This document shows, piece by piece, positions 15,529-23,829 of a DNA stretch of 64,000 bases. The stretch is taken from positions 3,059,001 through 3,123,000 of the forward strand of contig NZ_LR824569.1 of NCBI RefSeq assembly GCF_903969135.1, given 5' to 3'. Source of the DNA: Chryseobacterium sp. JV274 (GTDB taxonomy: Bacteria; Bacteroidota; Bacteroidia; Flavobacteriales; Weeksellaceae). The notes under the pieces were generated by a model that saw nothing but the letters and a program-made list of their open reading frames with translations, ran no database searches and was not told where the DNA came from. The translations under genes and the position numbers were made by a program. Position 1 is the stretch's first letter; every line of letters starts with the position of its first letter.

Positions 15529-17325
15529 TTATTTCTGTTTTTGGGCCCAAAGCTCCATTTTTCTGTTCAGAACATCTAAAGGAAGACATCCCTGGCTTAA
15601 TATTTCATCATGGAAGCTCGCCAGATTGAATTTGTTTCCAAGTTCTTTCTGATACTTTTCTCTCAGCTCACGAATTCTTAAAGAACCTATTTTATAGCCT
15701 AAAGCCTGTCCCGGCATAGCCATATATCTTTCCACTTCTGCTACAGCAGCTCCTTCATCATAAGAAATATTGCTTAAGAAATATTTAATAGCTTCTTCTC
15801 TTGACATTTTTCCCGTATGAAGCCCTGTATCTACCACAAGTCGTACAGCTCTTAGCATCTGATCGCTCAAGTATCCCATTTTCTGGTAAGGATCTGTATA
15901 TAAACCGAACTCAGGACCTAGTGTTTCACAATAATGTGCCCATCCTTCACCATACGCTCCAAACCATCCGAATCTCATGAATTTTGGAAGCTTTGTGTTT
16001 TCCTGTTGAAGAGAAACCTGGTAATGATGTCCTGGAATTGCTTCATGAAGGAAAAGAGACTCCATTCCTGAAGTAACATTGAATTTCGTAGGATCTGGAA
16101 GCGGAACATAAAATATACCCGCTCTCTTCCCGTCAGGAGTTCCCGGAATGTATTCTGCACTGGCACTGGCCTCTCTGAATTTTTCCGTCTGTCTGATTTC
16201 AAACTTTGTTTTTGGAGTTACATTGAACATCGTTTTCAGTTTCGGAGTAATCTTTGTCAGAATACCGTTGAAGGCATTTAAAACTTCTTTAGACGTTTTA
16301 TAAGGCATTGCCTTTGGATCTGTTTTCACAAAAGTAATAAACTCTTCCAGGCTTCCGGTAAAACCTACCTGCTGCTTTACTTTTTCCATTTCTGCACGAA
16401 GCATAGCTACCTGCTGCAGACCAATTTTATTGATCTCATCAGGAGATTTCTTCGTAGTTGTCCAGCTTTTTACGTAATAGCTGTAAATTTCATTGCCATT
16501 GGGAAGACTGTTGTATCCGTCTGTATTTCTAGCTTTGGGAAGATAATCCTTTTCTAAAAATACTCCCATTTTAGTATAAGCCGGAATAATTTTTTTCGTG
16601 ATTGCCTCTTTAAAAAGTGCTGAAAATTTATCTTTCTGATCCTGCGTGAAGTTTTTCGGGAAATTTTTAACCGGTCCGTAGAAAATATTTTTTTCCATAT
16701 CAGACGTTGTGATTTCCTCGGCTTTCATCTGAGGAATCATTTTGGCAACCAGTTTTTTAGGAAGTACCACCTTATTGTTGATTCCCTCACGGAAGTTGTC
16801 TGCTGCGGCATCCATCCATTCCGGGAATTTTTCCATTCTTTTCAGCCAGTCGCTGTAATCCTTTTCAGTTTTGAAAGGCTGACTGCCCTGTCCGCTCCCA
16901 TACAACGGAAAAGTAAGCGGTAGACCTCCGAATTGGGTAAAAGGAATATATTCCGGATGATAGGCATAGGCCTCAATTTTATCTTTTAAAGTATAATCCA
17001 GTACATCATACACCACTTTATCTTCATCAGACAAGGATTTGTAATCTACATGCTCCAGTTGTTTCTGTACAGAATTGTAGAAAGCGATTTCTCCTGAGAT
17101 AAAATCTTTATCAATATTAATAGGAAGCTGGTCGTTGTATCTTGTATCTCCCTGAGATGTAGCATCTAAAGGGTATAGCTTAAGATATTGCTCATAATAG
17201 TTGGAAGCAATAGAATCCAGGTTGCTGGGGGTTACTTTGGTAAGAGGAGAGTCCGTTTTTTTGCATGAAGCAAGCCCGATTATCAATCCTAATCCAAGAA
17301 TACCTTTTGATAAAATGTTTTTCAT
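15529..17325 (-). CDS. DUF885 lipoprotein, putative zinc metallopeptidase
   Basis: 598 residues. The signal GLIIGLASC places the lipobox cysteine at residue 21 and a KK follows, so it is probably held in a membrane facing the periplasm. The C-terminal half contains HEAIPGHHYQ, the HExxH-like motif of the DUF885 group, and a downstream GAYGEGWAHYCETL with a likely glutamate ligand. These resemble M2/M32-type peptidases, and cleavage of peptides is the best guess, without proof. It has its own promoter and terminator. Length is normal for the family. Confidence 0.88.
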   Translation of the reverse strand: MKNILSKGILGLGLIIGLASCKKTDSPLTKVTPSNLDSIASNYYEQYLKLYPLDATSQGDTRYNDQLPINIDKDFISGEIAFYNSVQKQLEHVDYKSLSDEDKVVYDVLDYTLKDKIEAYAYHPEYIPFTQFGGLPLTFPLYGSGQGSQPFKTEKDYSDWLKRMEKFPEWMDAAADNFREGINNKVVLPKKLVAKMIPQMKAEEITTSDMEKNIFYGPVKNFPKNFTQDQKDKFSALFKEAITKKIIPAYTKMGVFLEKDYLPKARNTDGYNSLPNGNEIYSYYVKSWTTTKKSPDEINKIGLQQVAMLRAEMEKVKQQVGFTGSLEEFITFVKTDPKAMPYKTSKEVLNAFNGILTKITPKLKTMFNVTPKTKFEIRQTEKFREASASAEYIPGTPDGKRAGIFYVPLPDPTKFNVTSGMESLFLHEAIPGHHYQVSLQQENTKLPKFMRFGWFGAYGEGWAHYCETLGPEFGLYTDPYQKMGYLSDQMLRAVRLVVDTGLHTGKMSREEAIKYFLSNISYDEGAAVAEVERYMAMPGQALGYKIGSLRIRELREKYQKELGNKFNLASFHDEILSQGCLPLDVLNRKMELWAQKQK

Positions 17326-17345
17326 TTTCAGAATCTTTATGAAAA

Positions 17346-17353
17346 CAAAAGTA
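17346..17353 (-). promoter_or_regulatory. -7 promoter element for the DUF885 gene
   Basis: The minus strand reads TACTTTTG, a match to TAnnTTTG, about 20 bases upstream of the ATG at 17325. Confidence 0.45.
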
Positions 17354-17438
17354 AGTATTATTGGGATATTCAGACTTATGGTATGAGTTGATTTTAAAAA
17401 ATTATTTTCAAAATCCTTTCAACTTTGAATCAATTTTT

Positions 17439-17446
17439 TATCTTTG
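17439..17446 (+). promoter_or_regulatory. -7 promoter element for the acidic protein gene
   Basis: TATCTTTG matches TAnnTTTG. The start codon is 48 bases downstream. Confidence 0.4.
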
Positions 17447-17494
17447 TCTAAAACGTTTAACAATCATATTATTACAGTTCTTTTTTAAGAAAAA

Positions 17495-17956
17495 ATGAAA
17501 GGGATTTTAAAAATTTACCATCCGGAGGAGACGCTAAAATACAATATCAGAAATACTTATTGTAAGGCAGTTTACAGCAACCAACAACATTTTTTAGAGG
17601 TTGAAGTTATTACGGATGACAGTTTGGATCACGTAGACGATGATTCACTACAGTACAACTTTCCGCAGCTTTCACTTGAAGTTTTTGATTTTCCTATCGA
17701 ATCAGCGGAAATAGAAGGAAAAACTATCACAATCAATGACTCTGATGAAGAAACCTACACAGAAGTAGACCTTTTCGATGACGAAGATGCCTATATCTAT
17801 GACAATGAGCTTCTCTTCGAAAGGAATGAAGAAGGAGAGCTTCAGGTCATCTGGAAGGGTACCATTGATGATTTCTACACCGGATCAGATACACCTATTC
17901 CTTTTAGATTAAAATGCGAATTCAAGCAGGATGATATTGAGGTAGACGAGGATTAA
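17495..17956 (+). CDS. Acidic cytoplasmic protein of unknown function
   Basis: 153 residues with very many Asp and Glu residues, notably in DSLDHVDDDSLQ, NDSDEETYTEVDLFDDEDAY and the end DDIEVDED. There is no signal peptide or membrane segment. The predicted structure is mostly beta with hydrophobic alternation. The single cysteine pair (TYCKAVY, LKCEF) is not a recognised motif. I know no characterised homologue. It is transcribed alone from a promoter-like element and lies ahead of the ExbB operon, with 170 bases between. Confidence 0.65.
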   Translation: MKGILKIYHPEETLKYNIRNTYCKAVYSNQQHFLEVEVITDDSLDHVDDDSLQYNFPQLSLEVFDFPIESAEIEGKTITINDSDEETYTEVDLFDDEDAYIYDNELLFERNEEGELQVIWKGTIDDFYTGSDTPIPFRLKCEFKQDDIEVDED

Positions 17957-18092
17957 CGATCGTCTTCATCCTTTTTTAATACCGGATTTCTTTTCAAATT
18001 TATTTTTGGAAAGAAATTTGCTATTGGTAAATCATAACAAATTTTAAGTTGTTTTTAAGCAATTTTTAAGAGTTCAATTCATAATATTCTAC

Positions 18093-18100
18093 TACATTTG
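18093..18100 (+). promoter_or_regulatory. -7 promoter element for the ExbB-ExbD-TonB operon
   Basis: TACATTTG matches TAnnTTTG and lies 30 bases before the ATG at 18130. Confidence 0.45.
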
Positions 18101-18129
18101 TCGTTGAAATTTAATAAAATTTACATTTA

Positions 18130-18834
18130 ATGCTGTTAACGGAACTTTCTCAGATTTTATTTGCACAAATCGCCACCCCTGCAGTTGCTGCAGACAACTT
18201 AGAGTTCTCATTCTGGAAAATTATGTTCCACGGAGGAGCGTTCGCTAAAATAGTGATGGTCACGGTATTGCTGTTGGGAATATTTTCTCTGTATCTGTTT
18301 TTTGAAAGATTTTTCTTTATCAAAAGACTGACTTCAAAAACGGATTCCAACTTCATGAATAATATTGAAGACTTTATTAAAGCAGGAAAAATAGAGGCTG
18401 CTGCAGATTACTGCAAAACACAAAACTCTCCGGAAGGAAGAATTTTAGAAAAAGGAATTTCAAGATTGGGACGTCCTGTTTCTGATATCGTGAGTGCTAT
18501 GGAAGCGCAGGCCCAGGTGGAGGTTGCTAATATGGAGAAAAATCTGAATCTTTTGGCTGTAGTACCAAGTATTGCACCAATGTTAGGTCTTTTGGGTACC
18601 GTAATCGGGATGATTATCGCTTTCTTTAATTTATCCCATGCCACAGGATCTTTCTCTCCGAAAACACTTTCAGAAGGTATTTATACCGCTTTGGGACAGA
18701 CTGCGGTAGGTTTGGCAGTGGCAATTCCTGCAAACTTCTGCTATAACATTCTTTTGACAAGGATTGATAAATTTGTACTGAAGGCTCAGAATATGTCAGG
18801 AGAATTTTTAGACCTTATCAATAAACCTTTATAA
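18130..18834 (+). CDS. exbB: MotA/TolQ/ExbB proton channel protein
   Basis: 234 residues. It has three membrane helices: residues about 35-60 (AKIVMVTVLLLGIFSLYLFF), and two at 145-170 and 190-215. The conserved ExbB core LLAVVPSIAPMLGLLGTVIGMI and LGQTAVGLAVAIPANF includes the channel-lining Thr residues. It forms the pentameric proton channel that drives TonB in the inner membrane. It is the first gene of a three-gene operon: exbD starts 12 bases after its stop. Confidence 0.95.
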   Translation: MLLTELSQILFAQIATPAVAADNLEFSFWKIMFHGGAFAKIVMVTVLLLGIFSLYLFFERFFFIKRLTSKTDSNFMNNIEDFIKAGKIEAAADYCKTQNSPEGRILEKGISRLGRPVSDIVSAMEAQAQVEVANMEKNLNLLAVVPSIAPMLGLLGTVIGMIIAFFNLSHATGSFSPKTLSEGIYTALGQTAVGLAVAIPANFCYNILLTRIDKFVLKAQNMSGEFLDLINKPL

Positions 18835-18846
18835 ATCTTTCTTACG

Positions 18847-19245
18847 ATGAAAATTCAGAGAAGAAATAAAGCAAACCCGGAATTCAGTTTAGCAGCGATG
18901 ACAGACGTTATCCTGTTGATGCTGATTTTCTTTATGATCACATCTTCTGCCGCCAATCAAAGTGCTATTGATGTGAATCTGCCGAAAGCCGGAGCTGTTG
19001 ACGATAATATACCCAATCCTGTGACAGTAAGCATTAAGCCGGATGGCTCATTCTTTGTAGATGACAATCCTGCCAATAAAGGAGAACTGGAGAAGATTAT
19101 TGTAGATAAATTGACTGGTCAGACCAATCAATCGTTCACAATCAGAGCTGACGAAAACACACTGCATAAAGATGTTGTTTTTGTGATGGAAATTGCTGAA
19201 AAACATAAGTTTAATATTGCGATTGCAACAGTTAAAGATAAATAA
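18847..19245 (+). CDS. exbD: ExbD/TolR biopolymer transport protein
   Basis: 132 residues with a single N-terminal membrane helix that contains the proton-carrying aspartate in AAMTDVILLMLIFFMITSS. A periplasmic domain with the ExbD/TolR pattern follows (VSIKPDGSFFVDDNPANKGEL, TIRADENTLHKDVVFVMEIAEKHKF). It pairs with ExbB to convert the proton gradient to motion in TonB. Sited between exbB and tonB with small spacers, it leaves little doubt about the operon. Confidence 0.95.
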   Translation: MKIQRRNKANPEFSLAAMTDVILLMLIFFMITSSAANQSAIDVNLPKAGAVDDNIPNPVTVSIKPDGSFFVDDNPANKGELEKIIVDKLTGQTNQSFTIRADENTLHKDVVFVMEIAEKHKFNIAIATVKDK

Positions 19246-19277
19246 TAAATCCGGATCTCCGGAAATTACCTGTTAAG

Positions 19278-20162
19278 ATGAGAAGCTATACAGCAAATAG
19301 AAACGAAGAAAACAAAGATAGGATAAAGAGCGCTCTGCTTTCTGTTCTTATCTGGGCTGCTATTTTGCTTTTTGTTTTTTTATATAAATTGAAACCTGAA
19401 CTGGACAAAGATCCTGAAGTGATTACTACTATGCTGGTCAACTTTGGGGACAACAGAAATGGGAAAGGAATTGAAGAACCTGCTGAACAGCCGGGAAGTC
19501 TTGCTGCAGCAACAGAAGAAGTAACACCTGAACCCGCAGAAACACCTGTCCCGGAAACAAAAACTGTTGTAAAGCCGGAACCAACTCCTGAGCCAAAGAA
19601 AGCAGACGTTAAGGAGAAAGTTATCACAGGAAACAATTCAAAAGCAACAGTTCCTAAAAAAGAGGAATCAAAAAAAGCGGTAAAAAAGGAAGCAACAAGT
19701 ACCAGCGCGTCTAAAAATACTAAGAAATCCGGGGCTGCAACAGCCAATTCAAAGACCGGAAATGGAGATGGAAAAGGAAATGCCGCTATTGGAAACCTGA
19801 TTAAAGGAAGAGGAACAAAAGCCGGAAGCCAGGGAACGGGCGAGGGTATAGGAAACGCAGGAGATCCTTTAGGTGGTGACGGAAATGGAGACAGTAAAGT
19901 AGGAATCGACAGAAAGCTGGTTGGATATATTCCCGGGACAATGGGCAGAGGAGGAGCACAACCCTCTCACAGCTGTACAGCAAGTGGATCAATTACCGTT
20001 GCCTACACCGTAGATAAAGCAGGAAATGTGGTGTCTGCAAGAAGATTGGGAGGTGTTTCAGATCCTTGTGTATCATCTACATCAGTAGCTTGGGTAAAGA
20101 AATATGTAAAAGCAGAGAAAGCCAGTACTTCTTCCACCGGAACTTATAAAATTACATTCTAA
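19278..20162 (+). CDS. TonB-like energy transducer
   Basis: 294 residues: a cytoplasmic N-terminus, one membrane helix (LLSVLIWAAILLFVFLY), a long proline-, lysine- and glutamate-rich stretch (residues 70-150), a glycine-rich and basic linker (150-220) and a short C-terminal domain with two cysteines (SHSCTASGS, SDPCVSS) whose strands (ITVAYTVDKAGNVVSARR) match the TonB C-terminal fold. Its role is to reach across the periplasm and energise outer-membrane receptors. The linker is unusual in composition, rich in G, N, K and A. A terminator follows the stop at 20169. Confidence 0.85.
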   Translation: MRSYTANRNEENKDRIKSALLSVLIWAAILLFVFLYKLKPELDKDPEVITTMLVNFGDNRNGKGIEEPAEQPGSLAAATEEVTPEPAETPVPETKTVVKPEPTPEPKKADVKEKVITGNNSKATVPKKEESKKAVKKEATSTSASKNTKKSGAATANSKTGNGDGKGNAAIGNLIKGRGTKAGSQGTGEGIGNAGDPLGGDGNGDSKVGIDRKLVGYIPGTMGRGGAQPSHSCTASGSITVAYTVDKAGNVVSARRLGGVSDPCVSSTSVAWVKKYVKAEKASTSSTGTYKITF

Positions 20163-20168
20163 AAATAC

Positions 20169-20197
20169 AAAAGCACTTTATTCAAGTGCTTTTTTTA
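20169..20197. terminator. Terminator at the end of the ExbB-ExbD-TonB operon
   Basis: A 10-bp stem (AAAAGCACTT / AAGTGCTTTT, 5-base loop) followed by T-run. It overlaps the stop codon of the convergent gene ending at 20178. Confidence 0.85.
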
Positions 20198-20570
20198 ATT
20201 CGTTGATTCTGTTAATTATCGGAAGTGCAAAAATACCACTGGTCTGAAGATACAGCTCGTAGAATGTTTTTGCCTTATCCTGAAAATCTTTGTTATGATC
20301 ATGTCTGCTGTTAAAGTAGAAAAGATTTCCCAGCATCTCATAATAATCTTTGTGATCTCTTTCCTGTCTTTCATTGACAATGGCAATCATTTCTTCCTTC
20401 GTTTTAGAAGAAACTTCTGTGAAGCTCATCTTGAAAATGTCCCGCATGAGTGTATCAAAATCCAGTTCTTTCTGCATTAAACTTTCTTCAGGTTTATCGA
20501 GAATAAGTTTTTCCAGTGCCTGGGTTAACTGGCGGATGAGTCTTAAGGTAAATTCTTTATCGGTAATCAT
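20178..20570 (-). CDS. Helical cytoplasmic protein of unknown function
   Basis: 130 residues, predicted almost entirely alpha-helical with heptad-like spacing (LIRQLTQALEKLILD, FYELYLQTSGIFALPIINRINELKKALE). It has no signal peptide, membrane span or cysteine. The pattern resembles small TPR-like or DUF6483-like proteins but I cannot name the family. It sits between the TonB operon and the SpmA/B fusion gene on the minus strand; the 49-base spacer upstream contains a GTTTAAAGTTTAGAGTTTA repeat-like sequence. Confidence 0.6.
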   Translation of the reverse strand: MITDKEFTLRLIRQLTQALEKLILDKPEESLMQKELDFDTLMRDIFKMSFTEVSSKTKEEMIAIVNERQERDHKDYYEMLGNLFYFNSRHDHNKDFQDKAKTFYELYLQTSGIFALPIINRINELKKALE

Positions 20571-20619
20571 ATGATAGTTTAAAGTTTAGAGTTTAATGTT
20601 TTTAAAGGAGCGGGGTAGG

Positions 20620-22023
20620 TTAAGCAAAGAACAGATAAGCCAATGCAATTGCAGTGATAACACCCACCAAATCGGCCAGAAGCATAGCAATTACCGTATA
20701 TCTTGTATTCTTAACAGCTACAGCGCCAAAATAGACTGCGATCACGTAAAAAGTAGTATCTGAGCTTCCCTGAAGTACCGCGGCTAATTTCCCCTGGAAG
20801 CTGTCGGCTCCGAACGTTGCCATTGTATCTACCATCATTCCTCTGGCTCCTGAACCTGATAAGGGCTTGATTAGCGCTGTCGGAAGCCCGTCCACAAATC
20901 TCGGATCCATATTGGCTATATTGGCAACCCATTTCATTCCGTCAATGATAACATCAAAAACACCGGAAGTTCGTAACAATGAAATAGCAATCAGCATCCC
21001 AACCAGATAAGGAATAATCTTAACGCAGGTAGTAAACCCTTCTTTCGCTCCTTCAATAAAGGCATCAAAAACATTTATTTTCTTGTAAACGGCTCCAAGC
21101 ACAATAGCAAGGAATATGAACAGGATTAAACCATTGCTTAAGACTTTACTGAAGTCATCCAATTGATCTTTACTCAGCTGTACAAGGTATACGACCAATA
21201 AAGCGATAACTGCCGAAATTCCTCCTACATAAGCTATAACTACAGGGCGAAGCAGATTGATCTTCTGATAGAGAGAAACAATAATCATTGCAGCCAAAGT
21301 AGCCGCAAAAGTAGCAATCATACATGGAAGAAAGATATCAGTAGGTGTCTTTGAGCCCATAGATGCTCTGATAGCAATAATGGATACGGGAATCAAAGTC
21401 ATACCTCCGGCATGGAGACACAGAAACATAATCTGTGAATTACTGGCTGTATCTTTATTTGGATTTAAAGACTGGAGGCTTTCCATGGCTTTTAGTCCAA
21501 AAGGAGTCGCCGCATTATCCAATCCCAGAAGATTGGCGCTGAAATTCATCAGCATATGTCCGAATGCGGGATGATTTTTAGGGATATCAGGAAACAGCTT
21601 TGAGAAAAATGGTTGAATCAGACGGCTTAGAAGGTTGATTCCTCCTGCTTTTTCAGCAATACTCATGAATCCCATGAATAAGGTCATGATCCCGATAAGG
21701 CCAAGGCAGATCTTCACCGCTGTTTCAGATGTTCCGATGACTCCATCAGCTTCCTGAACACGATAAACATTTACATTTTGTTTTAAAGAATCTGTTTTAT
21801 AGTGAATTCTGCTGTCTGCAAAATCATTTTTTTTCATCAGGCTGTCTCTTACAACAGGGGAGAGGCTGTTCATCGGTTGTGATGCAATCTTCACTGTATC
21901 ACCTCCTTTTCCTACCACCATATCATTGAAAATGGTTTTGTAGTGACCTGACGAAACGTATTTTATACTGGCAATGGCAATGGCAATGATAATAAAAGCC
22001 GACCAAATTCTGCTGAGAACCAT
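20620..22023 (-). CDS. Fused SpmA-SpmB-type membrane protein (nucleoside-recognition domains)
   Basis: 467 residues. Two Gate/nucleoside-recognition domains are joined: the first half (ETAVKICLGLIGIMTLFMGFM, HPAFGHMLMNFSANLLGLDNAATPFGLKAMESL) matches spore maturation protein A, the second (GAKEGFTTCVKIIPYLVGML, ALIKPLSGSGARGMMVDTM, LQGSSDTTFYVIAVYFGAV) matches SpmB. About ten membrane helices are visible. In sporulating Firmicutes the pair affects spore core dehydration; here it is a single protein in a non-spore-former, so a transport or gate role is more plausible. An extended N-terminal region of about 100 residues between the first helix and SpmA is periplasmic. Not obviously in an operon. 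Confidence 0.9.
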   Translation of the reverse strand: MVLSRIWSAFIIIAIAIASIKYVSSGHYKTIFNDMVVGKGGDTVKIASQPMNSLSPVVRDSLMKKNDFADSRIHYKTDSLKQNVNVYRVQEADGVIGTSETAVKICLGLIGIMTLFMGFMSIAEKAGGINLLSRLIQPFFSKLFPDIPKNHPAFGHMLMNFSANLLGLDNAATPFGLKAMESLQSLNPNKDTASNSQIMFLCLHAGGMTLIPVSIIAIRASMGSKTPTDIFLPCMIATFAATLAAMIIVSLYQKINLLRPVVIAYVGGISAVIALLVVYLVQLSKDQLDDFSKVLSNGLILFIFLAIVLGAVYKKINVFDAFIEGAKEGFTTCVKIIPYLVGMLIAISLLRTSGVFDVIIDGMKWVANIANMDPRFVDGLPTALIKPLSGSGARGMMVDTMATFGADSFQGKLAAVLQGSSDTTFYVIAVYFGAVAVKNTRYTVIAMLLADLVGVITAIALAYLFFA

Positions 22024-22138
22024 TTGATTGATTTAATTGTTTAAACTTATCAAAAATACTTTAAACCACAAAAATAACTAAAGTCTTTTGTTATTCTGGA
22101 GTGAGAGAACTAATGATGGTTTACTGATTTCAAATTAT

Positions 22139-22316
22139 TTTGACGCAATGTTCGCAAGTTTCTAATGAAGATAAATATGATTTTTTGTTCGCAAAGACTT
22201 TAACACTAAGCAAATAACCACAATCAGGAAATATTGCTGAATGAAATACCCTTGCGGACAAAAAATATACGTTAAGTTTTTAGATTTCCCTTGCGATCCT
22301 TAGCGTTTAAAATGAA
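22139..22316. repeat. Interspersed intergenic repeat, family A, copy 2
   Basis: This 178-base stretch fills the gap between two minus-strand genes. It opens with TTGACGCAATGTTCGCAAG, contains GTTCGCAAAGACT and TGAATGAAATACCCTTGCGGAC, and ends TTGCGATCCTTAGCGTTTAAA. The ends are near complements of each other, and the same words occur in copy 3. No gene is present in it. Confidence 0.6.
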
Positions 22317-22320
22317 TTAT

Positions 22321-22830
22321 TTACTCTTCCAAATAGACAAGGTGCCCTTCAAAATCATCATCCAGATTTTTCAGAACTTTGGCATCATCCATTTTTTTGA
22401 CTAATGCATCCACAAAAAAACTTTTTTCAAAAAACTGGCGGTGAATACCCGGCAGAAGTTCCATAAAATAATCCATTCCGATTTTGTTATTGTGGAGATC
22501 CATTTTTGTTTCCAAAGGTTCATTCGGGAATAGCTCTTCATGCATGTCTGTTATTCTTTTGCAGAAATCAAGCGCTTTCTCAGGGGAAGAAATTTTACAG
22601 CAGTACATCATAATGAAGCTGCACCAAAGAGCATGTCTGAAAGCATTTCCAATTCCATTATTGGAAGCCGTATCAGGGAATCTTTTCTGAGCGATGGTAA
22701 ATGCCTTTACAGTGGCATGAAAGCTCAACAGGGCAAAAAGAGGATGGGGAAGGATAAGTGATAAAAGACGGATAATCTTTTTAAAACTCATGCTTCTGAT
22801 GGTATTGAAAAATATCTTAAAAGTCCTCAT
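22321..22830 (-). CDS. DUF6973-like protein with NAFRHALW motif
   Basis: 169 residues. The conserved motifs are NGIGNAFRHALWCSFI at about 60-75, an acidic DMHEELFPNEP segment and MDLHNNKIGMDYF. This combination of histidine- and aspartate-bearing motifs is that of a family placed by memory in DUF6973, of unknown activity; the spaced His/Asp/Glu suggest a metal site. The N-terminus has a hydrophobic stretch (LLSLILPHPLFALLSFHA) that may be a membrane anchor. It lies between repeat copy 2 and accD, in the same direction but after a terminator. Confidence 0.65.
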   Translation of the reverse strand: MRTFKIFFNTIRSMSFKKIIRLLSLILPHPLFALLSFHATVKAFTIAQKRFPDTASNNGIGNAFRHALWCSFIMMYCCKISSPEKALDFCKRITDMHEELFPNEPLETKMDLHNNKIGMDYFMELLPGIHRQFFEKSFFVDALVKKMDDAKVLKNLDDDFEGHLVYLEE

Positions 22831-22837
22831 AAATAAA

Positions 22838-22863
22838 AATCTCTCCCTAATTAGAGAGAGATT
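22838..22863 (-). terminator. Intrinsic terminator after accD
   Basis: Stem AATCTCTC / GAGAGATT with a T-run on the minus strand, 20 bases past the accD stop. Confidence 0.7.
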
Positions 22864-22884
22864 GTATTGTTTTTGTTACAGATA

Positions 22885-23739
22885 CTATGCTTTTACAGCT
22901 AATAAATTAACTGTTTTTGCAACAGTATCCTGAATTTCAGTTCTTTTTACAATGAAATCTACAAATCCTTTTTCTTGTAAGAATTCTGATGTCTGGAATC
23001 CTTCCGGTAAGTCTCTACCAATTGTTTCACGGATTACTCTTGGTCCTGCGAAACCGATCAGTGCTCCCGGCTCTGCCATAATGATATCAGCGGTCATTGC
23101 GAAAGAAGCTGTAATTCCTCCGAATGTAGGGTCACAAAGATAAGCGATGTATAAAAGCCCTGCTTCAGAAAGCTGAGCCAACTTAGCCTGAACTTTTGCC
23201 AGCTGCATCAAAGAGTAAGTGGCTTCCTGCATTCTTGCTCCTCCGGACTGACAGATAATCATATACGGAAGTTTGTGCTTGATACAGTAATCTACTGCTC
23301 TTCTGATCTTTTCTCCCATTACAGAACCCAAAGATCCACCGATGAAAGCAAAATCCATACAAGAAACTACCATTTCAGTTCCTTTTACGGTTCCTACAGC
23401 ATTTCTGATAGAATCAGTAAGCTTGGTCTTTGCTTTTACTTCTTTCAAACGGTCTTTGTAAGGCTTTGTATCTTTGAAGTTTAAGATATCAATACTTTCA
23501 ACATTGGCATCCAGTTCGGTAAATTTACCACCGTCAAAAAGGATGTCAAAAAATTCCGCACTTCCTATTCTTACATGAAATCCGTCTTCAGGAGAAACAT
23601 AGTTATTTCTCTTTAGTTCATCATGTTCCACAACTTTTCCGGATGGAGTCTGATGCCAAAGGCCTTTGGGAACGTCCTTTTTTTCATCAGTAGAAGTGGT
23701 AATGTTTTTTGCTTTTCTTTTAAACCAGTCGAATGCCAT
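22885..23739 (-). CDS. accD: Acetyl-CoA carboxylase carboxyltransferase beta subunit
   Basis: 284 residues. The crotonase-like core is intact: [31 protein letters not shown] and [11 protein letters not shown], which build the CoA and biotin sites. It transfers the carboxyl group from biotin to acetyl-CoA to make malonyl-CoA. The N-terminal zinc ribbon that AccD usually carries is degenerate: in place of C-x2-C-x15-C-x2-C the region 28-53 reads LWHQTPSGK ... YVSPEDGFH, without any cysteine. The gene is read alone, ahead of fbaA on the same strand. Confidence 0.95.
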   Translation of the reverse strand: MAFDWFKRKAKNITTSTDEKKDVPKGLWHQTPSGKVVEHDELKRNNYVSPEDGFHVRIGSAEFFDILFDGGKFTELDANVESIDILNFKDTKPYKDRLKEVKAKTKLTDSIRNAVGTVKGTEMVVSCMDFAFIGGSLGSVMGEKIRRAVDYCIKHKLPYMIICQSGGARMQEATYSLMQLAKVQAKLAQLSEAGLLYIAYLCDPTFGGITASFAMTADIIMAEPGALIGFAGPRVIRETIGRDLPEGFQTSEFLQEKGFVDFIVKRTEIQDTVAKTVNLLAVKA

Positions 23740-23769
23740 TTTTGCTTGTATTAATGTATAAATGTAAAA

Positions 23770-23817
23770 TGTACCAATGTAAATGTATTTCTTATGAATA
23801 CTTTTTACATCGGTACA
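23770..23817. repeat. Imperfect inverted repeat between accD and fbaA
   Basis: TGTACCAATGTAAATGTATT (23770-23789) is matched by a near-complement at 23797-23817 that reads TGTACCGATGTAAAAAGTATT on the other strand. It lies in the accD upstream region and could form a hairpin in the fbaA read-through transcript. Confidence 0.55.
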
Positions 23818-23829
23818 AATGTACAGTTC

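Noticed and set aside
19286..19747. A 153-residue minus-strand frame across the TonB-like gene
   Set aside because: Its low-complexity V/S/G/F composition mirrors the proline- and lysine-rich coding strand; no independent support.
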